Below, piece by piece: positions 1 to 11,539 of a DNA stretch of 64,000 bases. Origin of the DNA: Hyaloperonospora brassicae (Eukaryota > Oomycota > Peronosporomycetes > Peronosporales > Peronosporaceae); assembly GCA_947650285.1 (NCBI GenBank), contig CANTFL010001485.1, forward strand, positions 62,001 to 126,000. Reading direction: 5' to 3'. Within the stretch, counting starts at the first letter, position 1. Each line of letters starts with the position of its first letter. A program made the translations under genes and the position numbers. The notes under the pieces were generated by a model. That model worked only from the letters and a program-made list of their open reading frames with translations. It made no database searches and was not told the DNA's origin.

Positions 1-15
1 GGAGGTCCGGAACCC

Positions 16-1077
16 ATGGATTTGTGTCATGTTGAGAGCGAGAGACCTCGATCTTCAATCAACAAGCGATTGCAAAAGTGCAATCGCTGTCAGAAGCTGG
101 AAACTACGCTTATGAGTGATACCTCACGCCCAGTACCAAACAGTACTGAGCGAAATGACCGACCATTTGCCAAAAAGAGCAATGGCCGTAGGTCTAGCGC
201 TGTTGCGAGACCGCAACAGCGAGACGGGCCATCAAAAAATGGTCGGGGTCAGTAGGGGAGGAGCGCCCCACTGATCCAGCAACCTCAAGAGAATTTGCAA
301 ATATCTTGACAAAAGTTGCTCCAGATACACAATCGTTGTGTGTCTCTGCACCTGGTGATGAGGTATCACTCATCACCTTAACGTTATAAGTGACAAGAAC
401 TTTTCACTTCGCACCCTAGTTGACTGTGGGGCGTCAACGGTTTTTTTCGTCGCCAGTCACCAGAGGGTCGTAGGCTCAAGTTCGTTAAGCGCGACATCCC
501 TTCAACAAGAATGACACTTCGCCTCGCCACAGGCGCATCCATAACCGTTGCAAAACGTGTATTGGGAATAGACTACACGTTAGAGGGCGACTAATACGAT
601 GGTGACTTCATCTTACTGGATCTGGATGACAAATTGGATGTCATCCTGGGATTACCTTGGCTCAGAAAGTGCGAGTTAAGGGTGAGCTGGCAGCATCGAT
701 CCGTAAAAATGCCTGCCGCTTGTTCATCAGATGACCATCTGATGAACGTCATGGAGCGTCCACAAGCGTTTGGATGTACTGCGAGTGAGTGCGATGGCCT
801 CACTTGCGGCACGGTCGTTAGCACGACTGCACAAGACCTCAGTGTAGCTGATCACTACACTGTGGAGCAAGCTCCCGGGGGCTGTACAGAAGTACAGACA
901 GCGCCGAAGGTCCAACACTCGAAAAAGTTGAGTGGATCGGGGCACGGATGTATGCCTAGCGGGCAACATCCTAGAAAGAAGAAACATGTTGCCACCAAAG
1001 GGCAACACGGTCATCCTAGGTCGACTAGAAAGTCGACCGTAGAGGATCGATACCTGACTGTGGTCGTGCAGCCATAG
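16..1077 (+). pseudogene. Element 1 gag tail and aspartic protease
   Basis: The first open stretch (16-255) has a CNRCQK motif, the likely remnant of a Gag zinc knuckle. At 416-439 the frame reads LVDCGAST, a protease active-site motif in which the usual DSGA is DCGA. At 634-663 it reads DVILGLPWLR, the second conserved protease strand (ILGxxWL). Stops and frame changes separate these parts, so no functional protein is made. Assignment rests on motif and order; the gag boundary is uncertain. Confidence 0.7.
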
Positions 1078-1106
1078 TCAGAAGAAGTCGAGGAATAAGT
1101 CCCTAC

Positions 1107-3020
1107 GTGCTTGAAGAAAAATTTCCTCAAGAGGTGATCGGTGAGATATTAGGTCCTCCGCATCCTGCGGAAACGATTTTCCAGGAAGAAACCGAGACGT
1201 TGAACGTCTTTGCCAATGACGGATCAAGCGTAGGCGCTTATACGCTTGATCTTATTGTGTCTCCGAAGTTAATTTCGGAGATAACTCAATTGCCAACGTT
1301 AAAACCAAAATGGTTCTTGCGTGATCTACGTAGTGAAAAGGTCAAGAAGATCTACATACTCGTCGCAGAGGATGAGTATGTGACCGAAATTCGGTCGGCA
1401 AAAGTGTCTGCTGATAACGAACGGGTTCACAGCAGCTCATCGATGGACGAAAGTGTCCTCGATGAGAAGACTCCGATTGAGCGATACACGTCTCAATCCT
1501 GGGAGTCGCTTCAGGCAAATCCTTTGTATAAGGATTTGATCGAATTCAAGGATGTGTTCCCTGAATCCGTGCTATGCGAGTTGCCTAAGGATAAAGGCAC
1601 TCGACACGAGATCGAGCTCAAACCGGGCTCGAAGTACTGTGTCATAAATCAGTGGCCACTGCCTCGTGAACAAGTACTAGCTATCGACAAGTTCTTTGCC
1701 GATCGCTTTGCAGCGGTCCTTTTAAGGGGAAATTACTTCCCCTCACGGCTCTCGGACCTTCTGTGTGCGAAAGGCCACATGAGGATGGCGGATAGTGCAT
1801 GCATTAAACAAGTTGAATGCTGCAACGGTACCGGCTCAGACACCGATACCGAGGAAGGACGTAATCATAGATGAAATGTTTGAGAGTACCATCTTCTCGT
1901 CCATGGATCTAATGGATGGCTTCTATCAGATCCTTATGCGTGAACGGAACATCCTGTACACAGCAGTGAGCACCCCAAGCGGAACGATGTGGTAGTGGCT
2001 AGTGATGCCTCAGGTGCTGAGTAATGCCCCTGCAACATTTAACAGATGTGTTACAAATCTGTTGAGACCGGTGCGAGACTCGCACCGAGTTACTTCGACG
2101 ATGTGTTCGCCTATATCCGGGCTATGGACAGAAAGACGGACGTTGGAGTTCATAGAACACACGTTCGTCAGGTTCTTCAACTTATGCGCAAGCATAACTT
2201 GTACGCCAACCTCAAGAAGTGCATATTCGCGGATAGCGATATGCCACTTTGTGTTTGCATCATGAGGAAGCACGGCGTACGCTCTGATCCCGAAAAGATC
2301 AAGGCGATCACCGACTGGTCCGTGCCAGTCGATATCAAGGGACTATGTAACTTCGTTGGGCTAGCGGCGTACTTGCACAAGTACTCACGCAACTACGCCG
2401 AGATGACCGTGCATCTTTCTTGTTTACTCACGAAAAATGTGAAGTGGTCGTGGAACGCTGACTGTCATCGTTCCTATGAAGGTATCAAGAAGAGCTTGAT
2501 GCAATCGCCCATATTGGCGATTGCAGATCAGTACAGACCATTTAATGTAGAATGTGACGTTGGCGACTTTTTCTATCGGCTGTGCCGATACGCAGTATGA
2601 CATAGAAGGTGAAGATAGCGCCGTCTGCTATCAATCTCGTTAGCTGCAAGAAGCTGAGAGATATTACCCAGTGCATGACAAGGAACGCCTTGACATGAAA
2701 TATTCACTCACTAAGTTTCGCGTTTCCCTCTTGGGAGAGAATCAGTTCATCGTCTATACAGACCATGCGTCTCTAAGCACGGCCGTGAACAGACCACACC
2801 TTTTGAAAAGAATGGAGAGATGGATGACCTTCTTCGTGTAGTGCGACTTCTTCGTAGAGTATAAACCAGGACGACTGAACGTCGTTGCTGATGCTCTTCG
2901 GCGCCGGACCGATTTCAAGCCGATCGAGCCATTCAATAGTGAGGATACGCCTACTGTTGAGACACTTACAGTCAGTGTCACATCGTCAACGTTACTTAAC
3001 GACGTAAGAAAAGCCTAAGC
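1107..3020 (+). pseudogene. Element 1 reverse transcriptase and RNase H
   Basis: The frame from 1107 carries the linker and RT fingers, with FKDVFPE near 1546. Further fragments read IVHALNKLNAATVPAQTPIP in the region around 1790 and SSMDLMDGFYQ near 1900. The catalytic box appears as YFDD at 2091-2102, in another frame. RNase H-like sequence follows at about 2400-2900. At least three frame changes and several stops, for example just after TPSGTMW at about 1990, show that it is a pseudogene. Confidence 0.85.
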
Positions 3021-3042
3021 GGGAGATAAGGATATTCTGCGA

Positions 3043-3104
3043 TTGATGGATCATCTGCGCTTGATGGATCATCTGCTCTTGATGGATCATCTGATGGATC
3101 CATC
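3043..3104 (+). repeat. 18-bp tandem repeat (LMDHL) in Element 1 pol
   Basis: Three near-identical 18-bp copies built on ttgatggatcatctg lie between the RNase H and integrase regions. They read as repeats of LMDHLR/LMDHLL followed by a partial copy. This looks like slippage inside the decayed pol gene. Confidence 0.85.
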
Positions 3105-3229
3105 TCGTAAATCCTTGAAATATTTACCGGCTTTGTACCGATCCAAAGAGGATCGGTACACAACTCACAATGGGTTGCTGTACTATACGTCGTTGCCGGC
3201 GACACACCTCGTGTCGTCGTCCCCACTCA

Positions 3230-3772
3230 TAATGATTTGCTCTTACGCATCATGTATGGGTGTCACAATGCCCCAACAGGCGGGCATCGTGGAAGGGAAA
3301 AGACTTACCTTACGGTAAGTCGTGACTTTTAGTGGCCCCGCTAGTATCAGTTTGTGTGCAAGTTCATTCGTGCTTGCGAGGTTTTTCAACGGTTGAAGCC
3401 TAGTCCTTCTTCCCGTGCACCATTACAGCCTCTTCCTGTCCCAGAAGAGTGCTGGCAGTCCTTTTCCATGGACTTCGTCTTTGACTTTCCCAAATACGAC
3501 AACAAGAATAGTGGTATTCTTGTGTTTGTTGACCGGTTCAGCAAGACGGTGCATCTTGCTGCAGTTCCAGAGTCGATCAACGCTCACGGATGTGCGCGTG
3601 TCGTTATCAACACAGTGTTTCGACTTCATGGGTTATACAGTGAACTCGTGTCCGACCGTGACCCTCATTTCACGGCGGAGTTTTGACAATCCGTGTTTCG
3701 ATCGCTCGGAACGCGCTTGAAGATGTCAACATCTGACCATCCCGAAACAGATGGTCCGACGGAACGTGTAAA
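3230..3772 (+). pseudogene. Element 1 integrase, N-terminal and core part
   Basis: The open stretch at 3354-3686 contains the first catalytic aspartate in SMDFVFDFPK, then ILVFVDRFSKTVHLAAVPES and the second aspartate in SDRDPHF. The region up to 3772 gives DHPETDGPTERVN with the catalytic glutamate. The reading stops at the LTR of Element 2. A stop after FTAEF (about 3686) and degenerate upstream zinc-finger residues show decay. Confidence 0.85.
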
Positions 3773-4918
3773 TGTGGTAAAGCGACTATGGAAATTTGCT
3801 GTAGAGGAACTGATCGCATTCCCTTATGTCCGAGCCAGTTAACGGTTGGCTGCCTGGTCCCACATCTGGTTAGATCGCGTTTATTGGACACTTAGACTAA
3901 AATGGATATCAGATCGGGAAGGTTGGGACCTGCGATCTTGGGTCAAGGTATGAGGCGGAAGGTAACGTTAGAGATCAGTCGATCAAGAAGGGAACCGCGA
4001 TCAGCAAGACAATCGCGATCAAGGAGGCGATAGAGATCGTGATTAGTGATCGAAATCAGTGATCGAGATCGTGATCAGTGATCAGGTAGGTGATTGCGAT
4101 CATGTTAGTGTGGAGCACACCATGTGATCCGCGATCAGCAAGGCGATCACGATCAGGAAGCGATCGAGATCGTGATCAGTGATCAGGTATGTGATCGCGA
4201 TCAGACAAGTATATCAGGTGTGGGCCACGCAAGCACAAGATCGATACCGTCTAGAGAGAGTGCCATGCGGCAAGCGATGTCCAAGACATGGTTATGGGGA
4301 TAGGGTTGTTGGGTTTGATTGGTTAACATTAAACAGAGTTCAATTTGCTTCAAAGTACACGTGTCGACTTCTCCTCCGGGTGGATCATTGGCCACCCGAC
4401 GTCAAGGAAAGGATTACATACTTTAATCAAGTGATATCCCTGAATTATTTGGCCAGGGATCAAGATCTCTCAAACAACACCACAACTGCGACTGGACGCA
4501 GGAAACCCTTTGTGGTTGAGGTCCCAAGATCGCGAGACGGCTCAAGTGGTCAGAAGCCTCGCAAATTAAGGTATACATTTGGAAAAGGCGATCTGTTACA
4601 GATCAGGGTGACTCATATCAGCACCCCACAAACATGAAAGTGATCGCTTGACAAATTCCACGTGATCACACCAACCCCGATTGTGGTGTGAAGATTTCCC
4701 CACCGTGATCGAACCTCGACCCCATCGCAAACACGGTCAAGTTTTCCATTGACACGAGTCCACCTGGAAGAGTGCAACCCGCCGCACCGACGGGTACACA
4801 AGGTGAGGAAGGCAATCAAGAACACGGAATCGAAGTACCCCCTCCGTTATTCGGTCGTCCGGGTGCCAGTGTAGAGTTGGGATCGACTCCTCAAAAGAGC
4901 GATGACCACTCCACCACA
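3773..4918 (+). repeat. Element 2 5' LTR
   Basis: It is closely similar to 13580-14595 along its whole length, starts TGTGG and ends CCACA. It is about 130 bp longer than the 3' copy because of extra GATC-containing short repeats around 3960-4180. The identity of the two ends to the 3' copy fixes the boundaries. Confidence 0.9.
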
Positions 4919-4919
4919 A

Positions 4920-4937
4920 TGGTGCGCGTGCCCGGAT
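4920..4937 (+). other. Element 2 primer-binding site
   Basis: TGGTGCGCGTGCCCGGAT begins one base after the 5' LTR. A minus-strand primer-binding site complementary to a tRNA 3' end starts TGG at this position in LTR elements. The tRNA was not identified. Confidence 0.6.
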
Positions 4938-5365
4938 CTTCTGGTGACTCGGGATTTCACCGTGAGTCCCTGATTGAAGATGTGAAGATAAAAACTGAAC
5001 ATGGGATGGAAGCGTCGAAGGCCAAGGAATTGCCACAGACGCGTGAGTCTGAAAGATTCCCAGTTCATCAGAGTTCTGGGAGGGGCTCTAATGACAAGAA
5101 AATAAAAGAAGGAAATCGATCACTCGATTTGGAAGAAAAACCTCGACCCCCTCCTGAGGTACTTTCGGGAACCTCCGAGGATCGTGCTACAAAGCATGAT
5201 TCGCAGGGTGAAAACCCATCGGTCAAAACCGAGCAAAAGTTATCTAAGGTCACACCCGCAATCTCGAGAAAAGATCGATCGAGGACGGTGAGAGTGAAAG
5301 AAACAAAGGCCGAGCCCGATTAACGTGATCGAGTTGAGAACAAGATCACGAAGCCGTTCAAGTCT

Positions 5366-7185
5366 GTGGAATACGAGATCAAGATGGTAGGGTGGCAATA
5401 TGAAGAATTGGCCAAGGCGTACGAGCGGAAGATGCTCAAGGATCTACTATCAAGTGAACCAGTACTACAAGTTCTGAAGCCAAAGCTGATCGACGAGATT
5501 CAAGGTCCGGTATCGACCCCGGCAAGTGCATCGATTATGCCGGAAGGAATCTATGGGATCCTGCGACTTTTGCATGATACTGGATTCGTGGCGGTGATGA
5601 TCGATGTGAAATTTTTTTGGATTTTGATCAAGACCAAATTACCTGCGCATGTCGATCGTTGTACGAGAAGCTGATTCCTCTCTAGGCAAAGCCAAGATTG
5701 AAGATCAAGCGAGTACCACGATCGCGGATATGACGAAGTAATACCAAACCGGATCGTCGCTGTATGCTTCAGCGGAATCCGAGATCGACTCAGACGCCTC
5801 GATCGGCATTCAACGTATGCCACTAGTCCCCAGTGGATCCGCTCATCTGCATGATCGCGCCAAAGGAATCAGGACTGAGCCGCGATCGGCAGCTATACGC
5901 GCCACCGAAGATGACGCAGCGGCCTTACAAGTACATCTGCTGTTTTACATTGATAACACAATGGAGCGATTTGAATAGAGACAGCGGAATCAATCCTGTC
6001 GAGCGATCTATCCAAGTCAAGCGATCAAGATGCCAAAAGCTCGATAGATATACTTTCCGCACGTTGAGATGGAGTCGGTCGAATGGCGTCAAGGTCAATC
6101 AGACTTTTGCGATCCCGGAGGACATAACCCGTACGAATCGGATCGGGAGGACTTGAGGCGTCCATAAATGGCGCCTGCGGAAGTTTCGACGAACTCAAGA
6201 CCGTCTCCTCGACGTATTCGTTTCTCGGTGATCGGAGATCCGAAGAAAATTAGTGGAAGAGATCTGGACGAAGTTCGCGCCAGAAGCTGGATCAGCAAGG
6301 TCAAGTCGGCGTTTCTAAGGGGCCAAATACCGGATGAAGAGAAATGCCTGGTATTCGGTGATATACTGACAAGACCGGCACAAAATTGGCACAGTCAACT
6401 GAGTCGCACTACTCGTCGTACGTGGAAAGATCTACTGGAAGGTTTTATGGTACAATATGAAGGATATGGTGTATCGAATACCAGACAGTATTACACGCAC
6501 GTCAACGACCGGATGAAACCTCGCTGGAGTATTTACACAGATTAAATAAGGCAGCGATCCGATTCAAGGTCGCGATTCAAGAGGGAAGACATGCTGCGCG
6601 GCGTGAACATGTGGAACATTTTATTTCTACACTGTATGATCACGACTTGGCAAAACGATTGACTATACTGCGATTGTCGGATGCCGATGACATGGAAGAA
6701 ACGTTGCGTGCGTAACGGCGCATGGAAAACCGATACACGAAGACGCCGATGGGACCAGGCAAATTTCATCAGCGATCAAAAGTTCATGCTGATCAGGTTC
6801 CGTCAAAATCGACCCGAGTGGTACGAGCGATCAGGTTGGGAGGCGAGAGAAGCAGTTCGGAGTCGGATTCAAGTGGATCAGAAGGCGTGGAATATCGCAA
6901 GGTTTGTGTGACCACCGTCTCCATTCCAGTGAAGTTAAACCAAGATTACCTCACGTCCCATGAGGAAGCTGATCGGGTTAAGTTACGTGATCACGGAGAA
7001 CGATAAAAACCGTGAACTCACTGCGGATCGATCGAGCACAATGATCGCGGTTGTTGGAAGCGATTTACTTTTCAGAAGTGCGGTCGTAAAGAACATCCAT
7101 CGGACAAGTGTTGTTACGCATTTGCAGCTTGTGGAAAAGTGCACGAGAGTGGCAAATGCCCTTTGGAAAAGCTCTAAAATCTGAT
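5366..7185 (+). pseudogene. Element 2 gag (capsid and zinc knuckles)
   Basis: The open stretch 6168-6545 looks like a retrotransposon Gag capsid domain: RARSWISKVKSAFLRG, then a region with PAQNWHSQLSR and WKDLLEGFMVQYEG. At about 7050-7165, in another frame, cysteine/histidine motifs of the form CGRKEHPSDKC and ACGKVHESGKC resemble CCHC knuckles. Several stops and frame changes break it. Upstream, 4938-5365 is an open charged leader with no recognised domain. Confidence 0.75.
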
Positions 7186-7560
7186 GCGCAAGTGGTATGT
7201 GCCCACTAAGAACGCAGGACTGTTTCCGTATGAGGCGGCGGAGATGTTAAACTATGACTCTCTCCAGGATTGAATCTGGTACGAACCGAGCGTTCTAGAC
7301 TCTGCATATATGCATTCGTTGAGAGACAAGTGAAGAATCAAGAAGTTAAGGGTCAGGCCGAGTCGATCGCTATTATACGTAAGGATTCAACTTGTGCCCC
7401 CGCAATTTCAAGTGTGAAACGAATTGATGAATGAACCCGATCAGCCGTGAAGATGGAGCTCGATCCCGCACCAGGGGAATCAAGTGGGTATTGGACATAC
7501 CACACCCCTGGAAAGTGGTTCAAGCAGGCTAAAGAAGTTGGCAAGATCAATAATGAGAAG

Positions 7561-8921
7561 ACCACTATGCTGTTTAATTCCGTTGCTGAAGTGTCAATCA
7601 TCGACACCACCTTTGCTCGTAATGTAGGGTGAATGATCGACGAAAACCAGACTCAAGAATGTGTCGGCATTGGGGAAAACGCATACATGACAATTAAGCG
7701 CACGAAGATCAAGATTACATTGGACGGCTCACTATGTATTATTTCGACGTATGGGTCGGTGATCAAGTCGGTCAAGAGACTATACTGGGTATGGAGTTCA
7801 TGGCTCCGGCGGGGATTCGCTTGGATCTAGCGGACGGAACGCTATGTCTATCCGATGAAGTCCGCATTGGTCTAGCGGGGCGTAAGCCACTCTATAGACC
7901 GACCATCCAAGTTATCAACCTGATTAGTCAACACGTGGTGATACCGTTCGGCAAACCAACGGAAGTGAGGATAGGTATCGCGCCGCCAAGAGCTAAACTA
8001 TGGGTAAGACGAGACGTGGAGTGGGTACCAACTATGACTAACGGGCCTGGAAGGATCAACTATCTACAGCTCACAAAGCCATGTGATAGCGAGGTGATTT
8101 TGCGGTGGGAAACTCCATTGGGGCTGTGGATGGTAGCGGACACGATACCCCGATCGCAGGGGTACATATCTAAGGGGTCGCGACGTTGTATCGAGTGGCA
8201 GACATTAGCGGTCGAGGCTACATCTGATAGAGAAGAAGTCTCACCCGCAACGTATGAAGGGCCATTGGTTGATCAGCGATCATATCCTACGTTGAGAAAG
8301 ATTTTGAAAGGCCAAGAAGTGAAGACAGAAAAAGAGGCTAACGACTGCAGTGCTGACAAGCTACAACCTGATCCAAACGTGATCGACGAGGATTTGCTGC
8401 ACTACATAGACGAGAGTGAAAGCAATGACCCACGATCGGTGAAGGTACTAGTGACAAGTCATACATATGGCAATATTTTAGACGACGAGCAGGTGCAAAC
8501 CATGCCAAAAGAGTCTGGCAGAGTGGCGACGCCGACGGTGGCAGGAAGGACCGATTGCGAGGAAACTGATCGGAGGCAAAGACGATCCATATATCAGCCA
8601 AACGCGATTCCCACCATGGATGGAGAAGAACAAAATCAGTCCAAAAATCAGTCTGACATGACCACGAGGGACGAAGAAGAGCGGCAGGTACAGCACGAGG
8701 AAGATGCACATCTGCCAATGAAGGCATCTTCGTCGATACCTACGATCCCAGGGTGTACGGAGGGCGATCAGTCGCAAGACCGGCTTGAGGAGTCAAGCTC
8801 TAAAGTGAAGATAGTCGACGGTATAGACATCGAGCGAGGTGTCAAGATTTGCTGCAAGGAAACTCCGTCTGTCAGACAGACTGGAGTGCGATCAGAGATT
8901 ATGATTTACAGGAAAGTCTGA
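7561..8921 (+). pseudogene. Element 2 aspartic protease and linker
   Basis: The protease motif is degenerate: LFNSVAEVSIID at about 7570 stands where a DSGA-type active site is expected, so the catalytic aspartate appears lost. After a frame change a 395-codon stretch (7734-8921) contains ETILGMEFMAPAGIRLDL, the second conserved protease strand. It continues as a long acidic, Glu/Asp/Gln-rich linker before RT. This is the longest intact reading frame of the element. Confidence 0.75.
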
Positions 8922-9018
8922 TCGACTGGTGGAAGTGAAAGACATCGAAGTGATCGGTGAGGAAAGGAAGGAGGTATAACCGCCTTCCGCGTCGACGTAT
9001 CGTAATTAAAGTGGAGAG

Positions 9019-9897
9019 ATGTATGCTGAGGATGTCGATCAGCACATGGCGATCCTACCGGAAGTTGTTTCACCGACGGCCGAGATATCTTTAGAAGACA
9101 TTCAAGTGGGTGATACAGGGGAGCCACTGTCGAGTGGTCAAGAGAAGTTGCGACAACTAATATGGGCGAATTTCCATATGCTAATCGTCAAAGGTAATGC
9201 CCTAACCCCTGCGGCTCGTGGAGCGGTCTGTGATATTGATGTCGGAGGCGCTAACCCGATCGCACAAAGAGTGCGACCAGTCGCTCCCAAATTTTTCGAG
9301 GAGCTAGCTGATCTGATCAAAGGACTATTGACGGCGCAGATAATTCATCCGTCCACTTCTACGTGGACATCACATATCGTGGTGATCATGAAGAAGAATG
9401 GAGAAGATATTTGATTATGCATCGACTATAGACGAGTGAATCAGCTGACGAGATTGATGATTTACCCCATGCCTTTGATCAGCGACTCGCTGCAGGATAT
9501 GGATAAAGACATGTGGTGCTGTTACTTAGACATGGCAAGTGATTTTTGGGTGGTGGAGATGACGGAGCGAGCCAGAGAAATTTCGGCGTTTATTACACCA
9601 TCAGGCCTGTTTGAATGGCTAAGGATGCCGTTTGGATTAAAGAACGAACCGCAGATTTACCAACGACTGATCGACAATGCGTTATATTAATATTTGAAGA
9701 TTGGTACACGTCCAACTACGATCACTTCGGGATCACCAGATCTTATCGATGTGTTTACCGACGGGGAAACGGATTCTGACATGAAGACGTCAGTCCTTGG
9801 TCGAAGGTCATACATCGACGATATACTGATACCGGCCCCGTCGTGGGAATCTCTCTACCGCAAAGTGGAACGATTGTTGAACGTGTGTAATCAATAG
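9019..9897 (+). pseudogene. Element 2 reverse transcriptase
   Basis: Successive fragments give GAVCDIDVGGANPIAQRVRP, a CIDYRRVNQLTRL segment, FITPSGLFEWLRMPFGLKN and the catalytic box RRSYIDDILIPAP near 9810. These match RT motifs of Ty3/Gypsy elements in order. Stops at 9412, 9688 and 9895 interrupt the frame. Confidence 0.88.
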
Positions 9898-10227
9898 AAT
9901 TTATAGATCAGTCTGGCTAAGAGCTTCTGGGGATGACGCAAGGTAGACTACCTGGGTTATCAAGTGTCTTTGTTTTGATTGGAAGAGAATCCAAAGGATC
10001 TAGGATCATTGGTATACATACCATTTCCTCGCTTCTTACGATCGATGCAATCGTTTTTGGGGAGCCTCAACTATTACAGTCGATTCATCGAAGACTTTTC
10101 AGTGTACGCCTCAGTACTGTACGAATTACGAGAAGCCGATTTCCATGAGATCCGTCGAGCGTATGAGGACCTAAGGACAGTGGATGTTGCTGGGCAAACT
10201 CGGCTGTGTCATAATGCTTATAAAAGC

Positions 10228-10350
10228 GATCAGAAGTTGCACCCAATCCATAGGAATGATCAGGTTTGCATCCAATTGCTGGGGGCGATCAGGAATCACA
10301 CCCGATCGCTGAGGGTGATCGGGAATCGCACCCAATTGCTGAGGGCGATC
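10228..10350 (+). repeat. ~30-bp repeat (decapeptide HPIAEGDxES) between RT and RNase H of Element 2
   Basis: Four copies of 30, 29, 30 and 30 bp each start with GATC and share the core cacccaattgctgagggc. In the frame that continues into RNase H the last copies read HPIAGGDQES, HPIAEGDRES and HPIAEGDQDL. The 29-bp copy shifts the frame of the first one. Confidence 0.85.
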
Positions 10351-10379
10351 AGGATTTGGAAGGAAGGAGTCGCTGGTAC

Positions 10380-10853
10380 AAAGCATTCATCGCGTTCACT
10401 TTCTTGAAACAGAAGGTAGCAACTACACCCATTTTGAAACACTTTGACCCGGATCAACCGCCAGTGATTGTGGTGTACACCAGCAAGTGGGCTGTGTCGG
10501 CGGTATTGCTGCAGAAAGAAGAGGAGGTGTACTGGCCGGTCACTTTTTCAAGCCGTACACTGAAGTCCAACGAAGATAACCATGTAATGGTGGAGAAGGA
10601 GGTACTAGCATTGCTAAGGATGGTAGATTTATGCTATACCATGCTGGTGTCTCGTGAGATCACCGTGCTGACGCGTTATTTAACCTTAGCCTGGTTGCTC
10701 CAATCTTCCGGTCTCAATGGGAGATTAGGACAATCGGCTGCATTGTTATCAAACTGGACACTGGAGATCCGTTGGTGTGAGAAGGGTAAAGATGAGATAC
10801 TGGTACTCTGGCAGCGAGTACAAATCCTCATCAGGAAGTGGATGAGATGTTGA
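10380..10853 (+). pseudogene. Element 2 Ty3-type RNase H
   Basis: The frame reads KVATTPILKHFDPDQP, then VVYTSKWAVSAVLLQKE (the usual D is T/S here), FSSRTLKSNEDN, VEKEVLALLR and LTRYLTLAWLL. This order is the RT-linked RNase H of Gypsy elements. The first catalytic aspartate (VYASDWAxS type) is not conserved, which fits decay. Confidence 0.8.
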
Positions 10854-10915
10854 TCGCGATTGCGCCAAAGCAAAAATCACGACAACGATCAGTATGGATC
10901 CACCTACGGTCGAAG

Positions 10916-11330
10916 GGGACGAAATCGTCGAGAGGCTAGTTTTGATGGGTCTGCGAGAGTGAAGAGAAAGTGTGGATCATGCAGCGCGATCGTACGGAGA
11001 TTACCAGGTTGGAAGGTTATGGCTGCCGCGTCTGAGTTCGTCCCTGATCTAACTGTCAACGAAGCAGAGTTATAGGATACTTCTATGTTTTGATTTGTTA
11101 ACTGATCATACCAGAAGACGAGTAATCATATGTTCAGATTAAAATTTAGTGATCACGCAAATGCTGGAGAGATTGATTGCAAAGCGCCGGGTCTACAACT
11201 GCTGAGACATAAAGCGATGGAGAAACTCCGATACTGGCCCAAACATGATTTCTTACATATGAAACGAGATTAAAACGAAAGCGTAGATCGATTGGCAAGT
11301 GAAGCTCTGCGGAAAGAGAAAGGTGGGATA
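10916..11330 (+). pseudogene. Element 2 second (archaeal/cellular-type) RNase H
   Basis: The segment starts ASFDGSARVKRKCGSCSAIV, followed by LTVNEAEL. After broken frames come GEIDCKAPGLQLLRHKAME and the tail NESVDRLASEAL. The spacing of D (FDG), E (NEAE) and the final D (SVDRLA) is that of a free-standing RNase H1-like fold rather than the Ty3 type. Such a second domain between Ty3 RNase H and integrase is known from some plant and oomycete Gypsy elements. The third catalytic position lies in the damaged part. Confidence 0.6.
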
Positions 11331-11539
11331 GTGGTGGATGACCAAGATCGCCAAGATCTAGTGACTCTGAATCGTCTAGATGAGTTACTGTTACCCCGCA
11401 AGACGAAGTGGAGGGTGCGAGTAGCTGCAATTATCCTTGCTGACGCACGACGACGCCATTCGCCACAAATTGTTCAAGAGGAGATCGTACAACAGATACG
11501 AATCGAACGGATCAAACAAGCGCAAGATAAAGAGAGTTA

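Larger units (their letters stand above)
1..3772 (+). mobile_element. Element 1, left part: decayed Ty3/Gypsy retrotransposon
   Basis: Gag-pol remains run left to right as gag tail, aspartic protease, reverse transcriptase, RNase H and integrase, broken by many stops and frameshifts. The integrase reading is cut at 3772, where the LTR of Element 2 starts, and resumes at 14596, so this is the left half of one element with a nested insertion. The 5' LTR lies outside the window. The domain order PR-RT-RH-INT is that of Ty3/Gypsy (Metaviridae) elements. It is not expected to be active. Confidence 0.9.
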
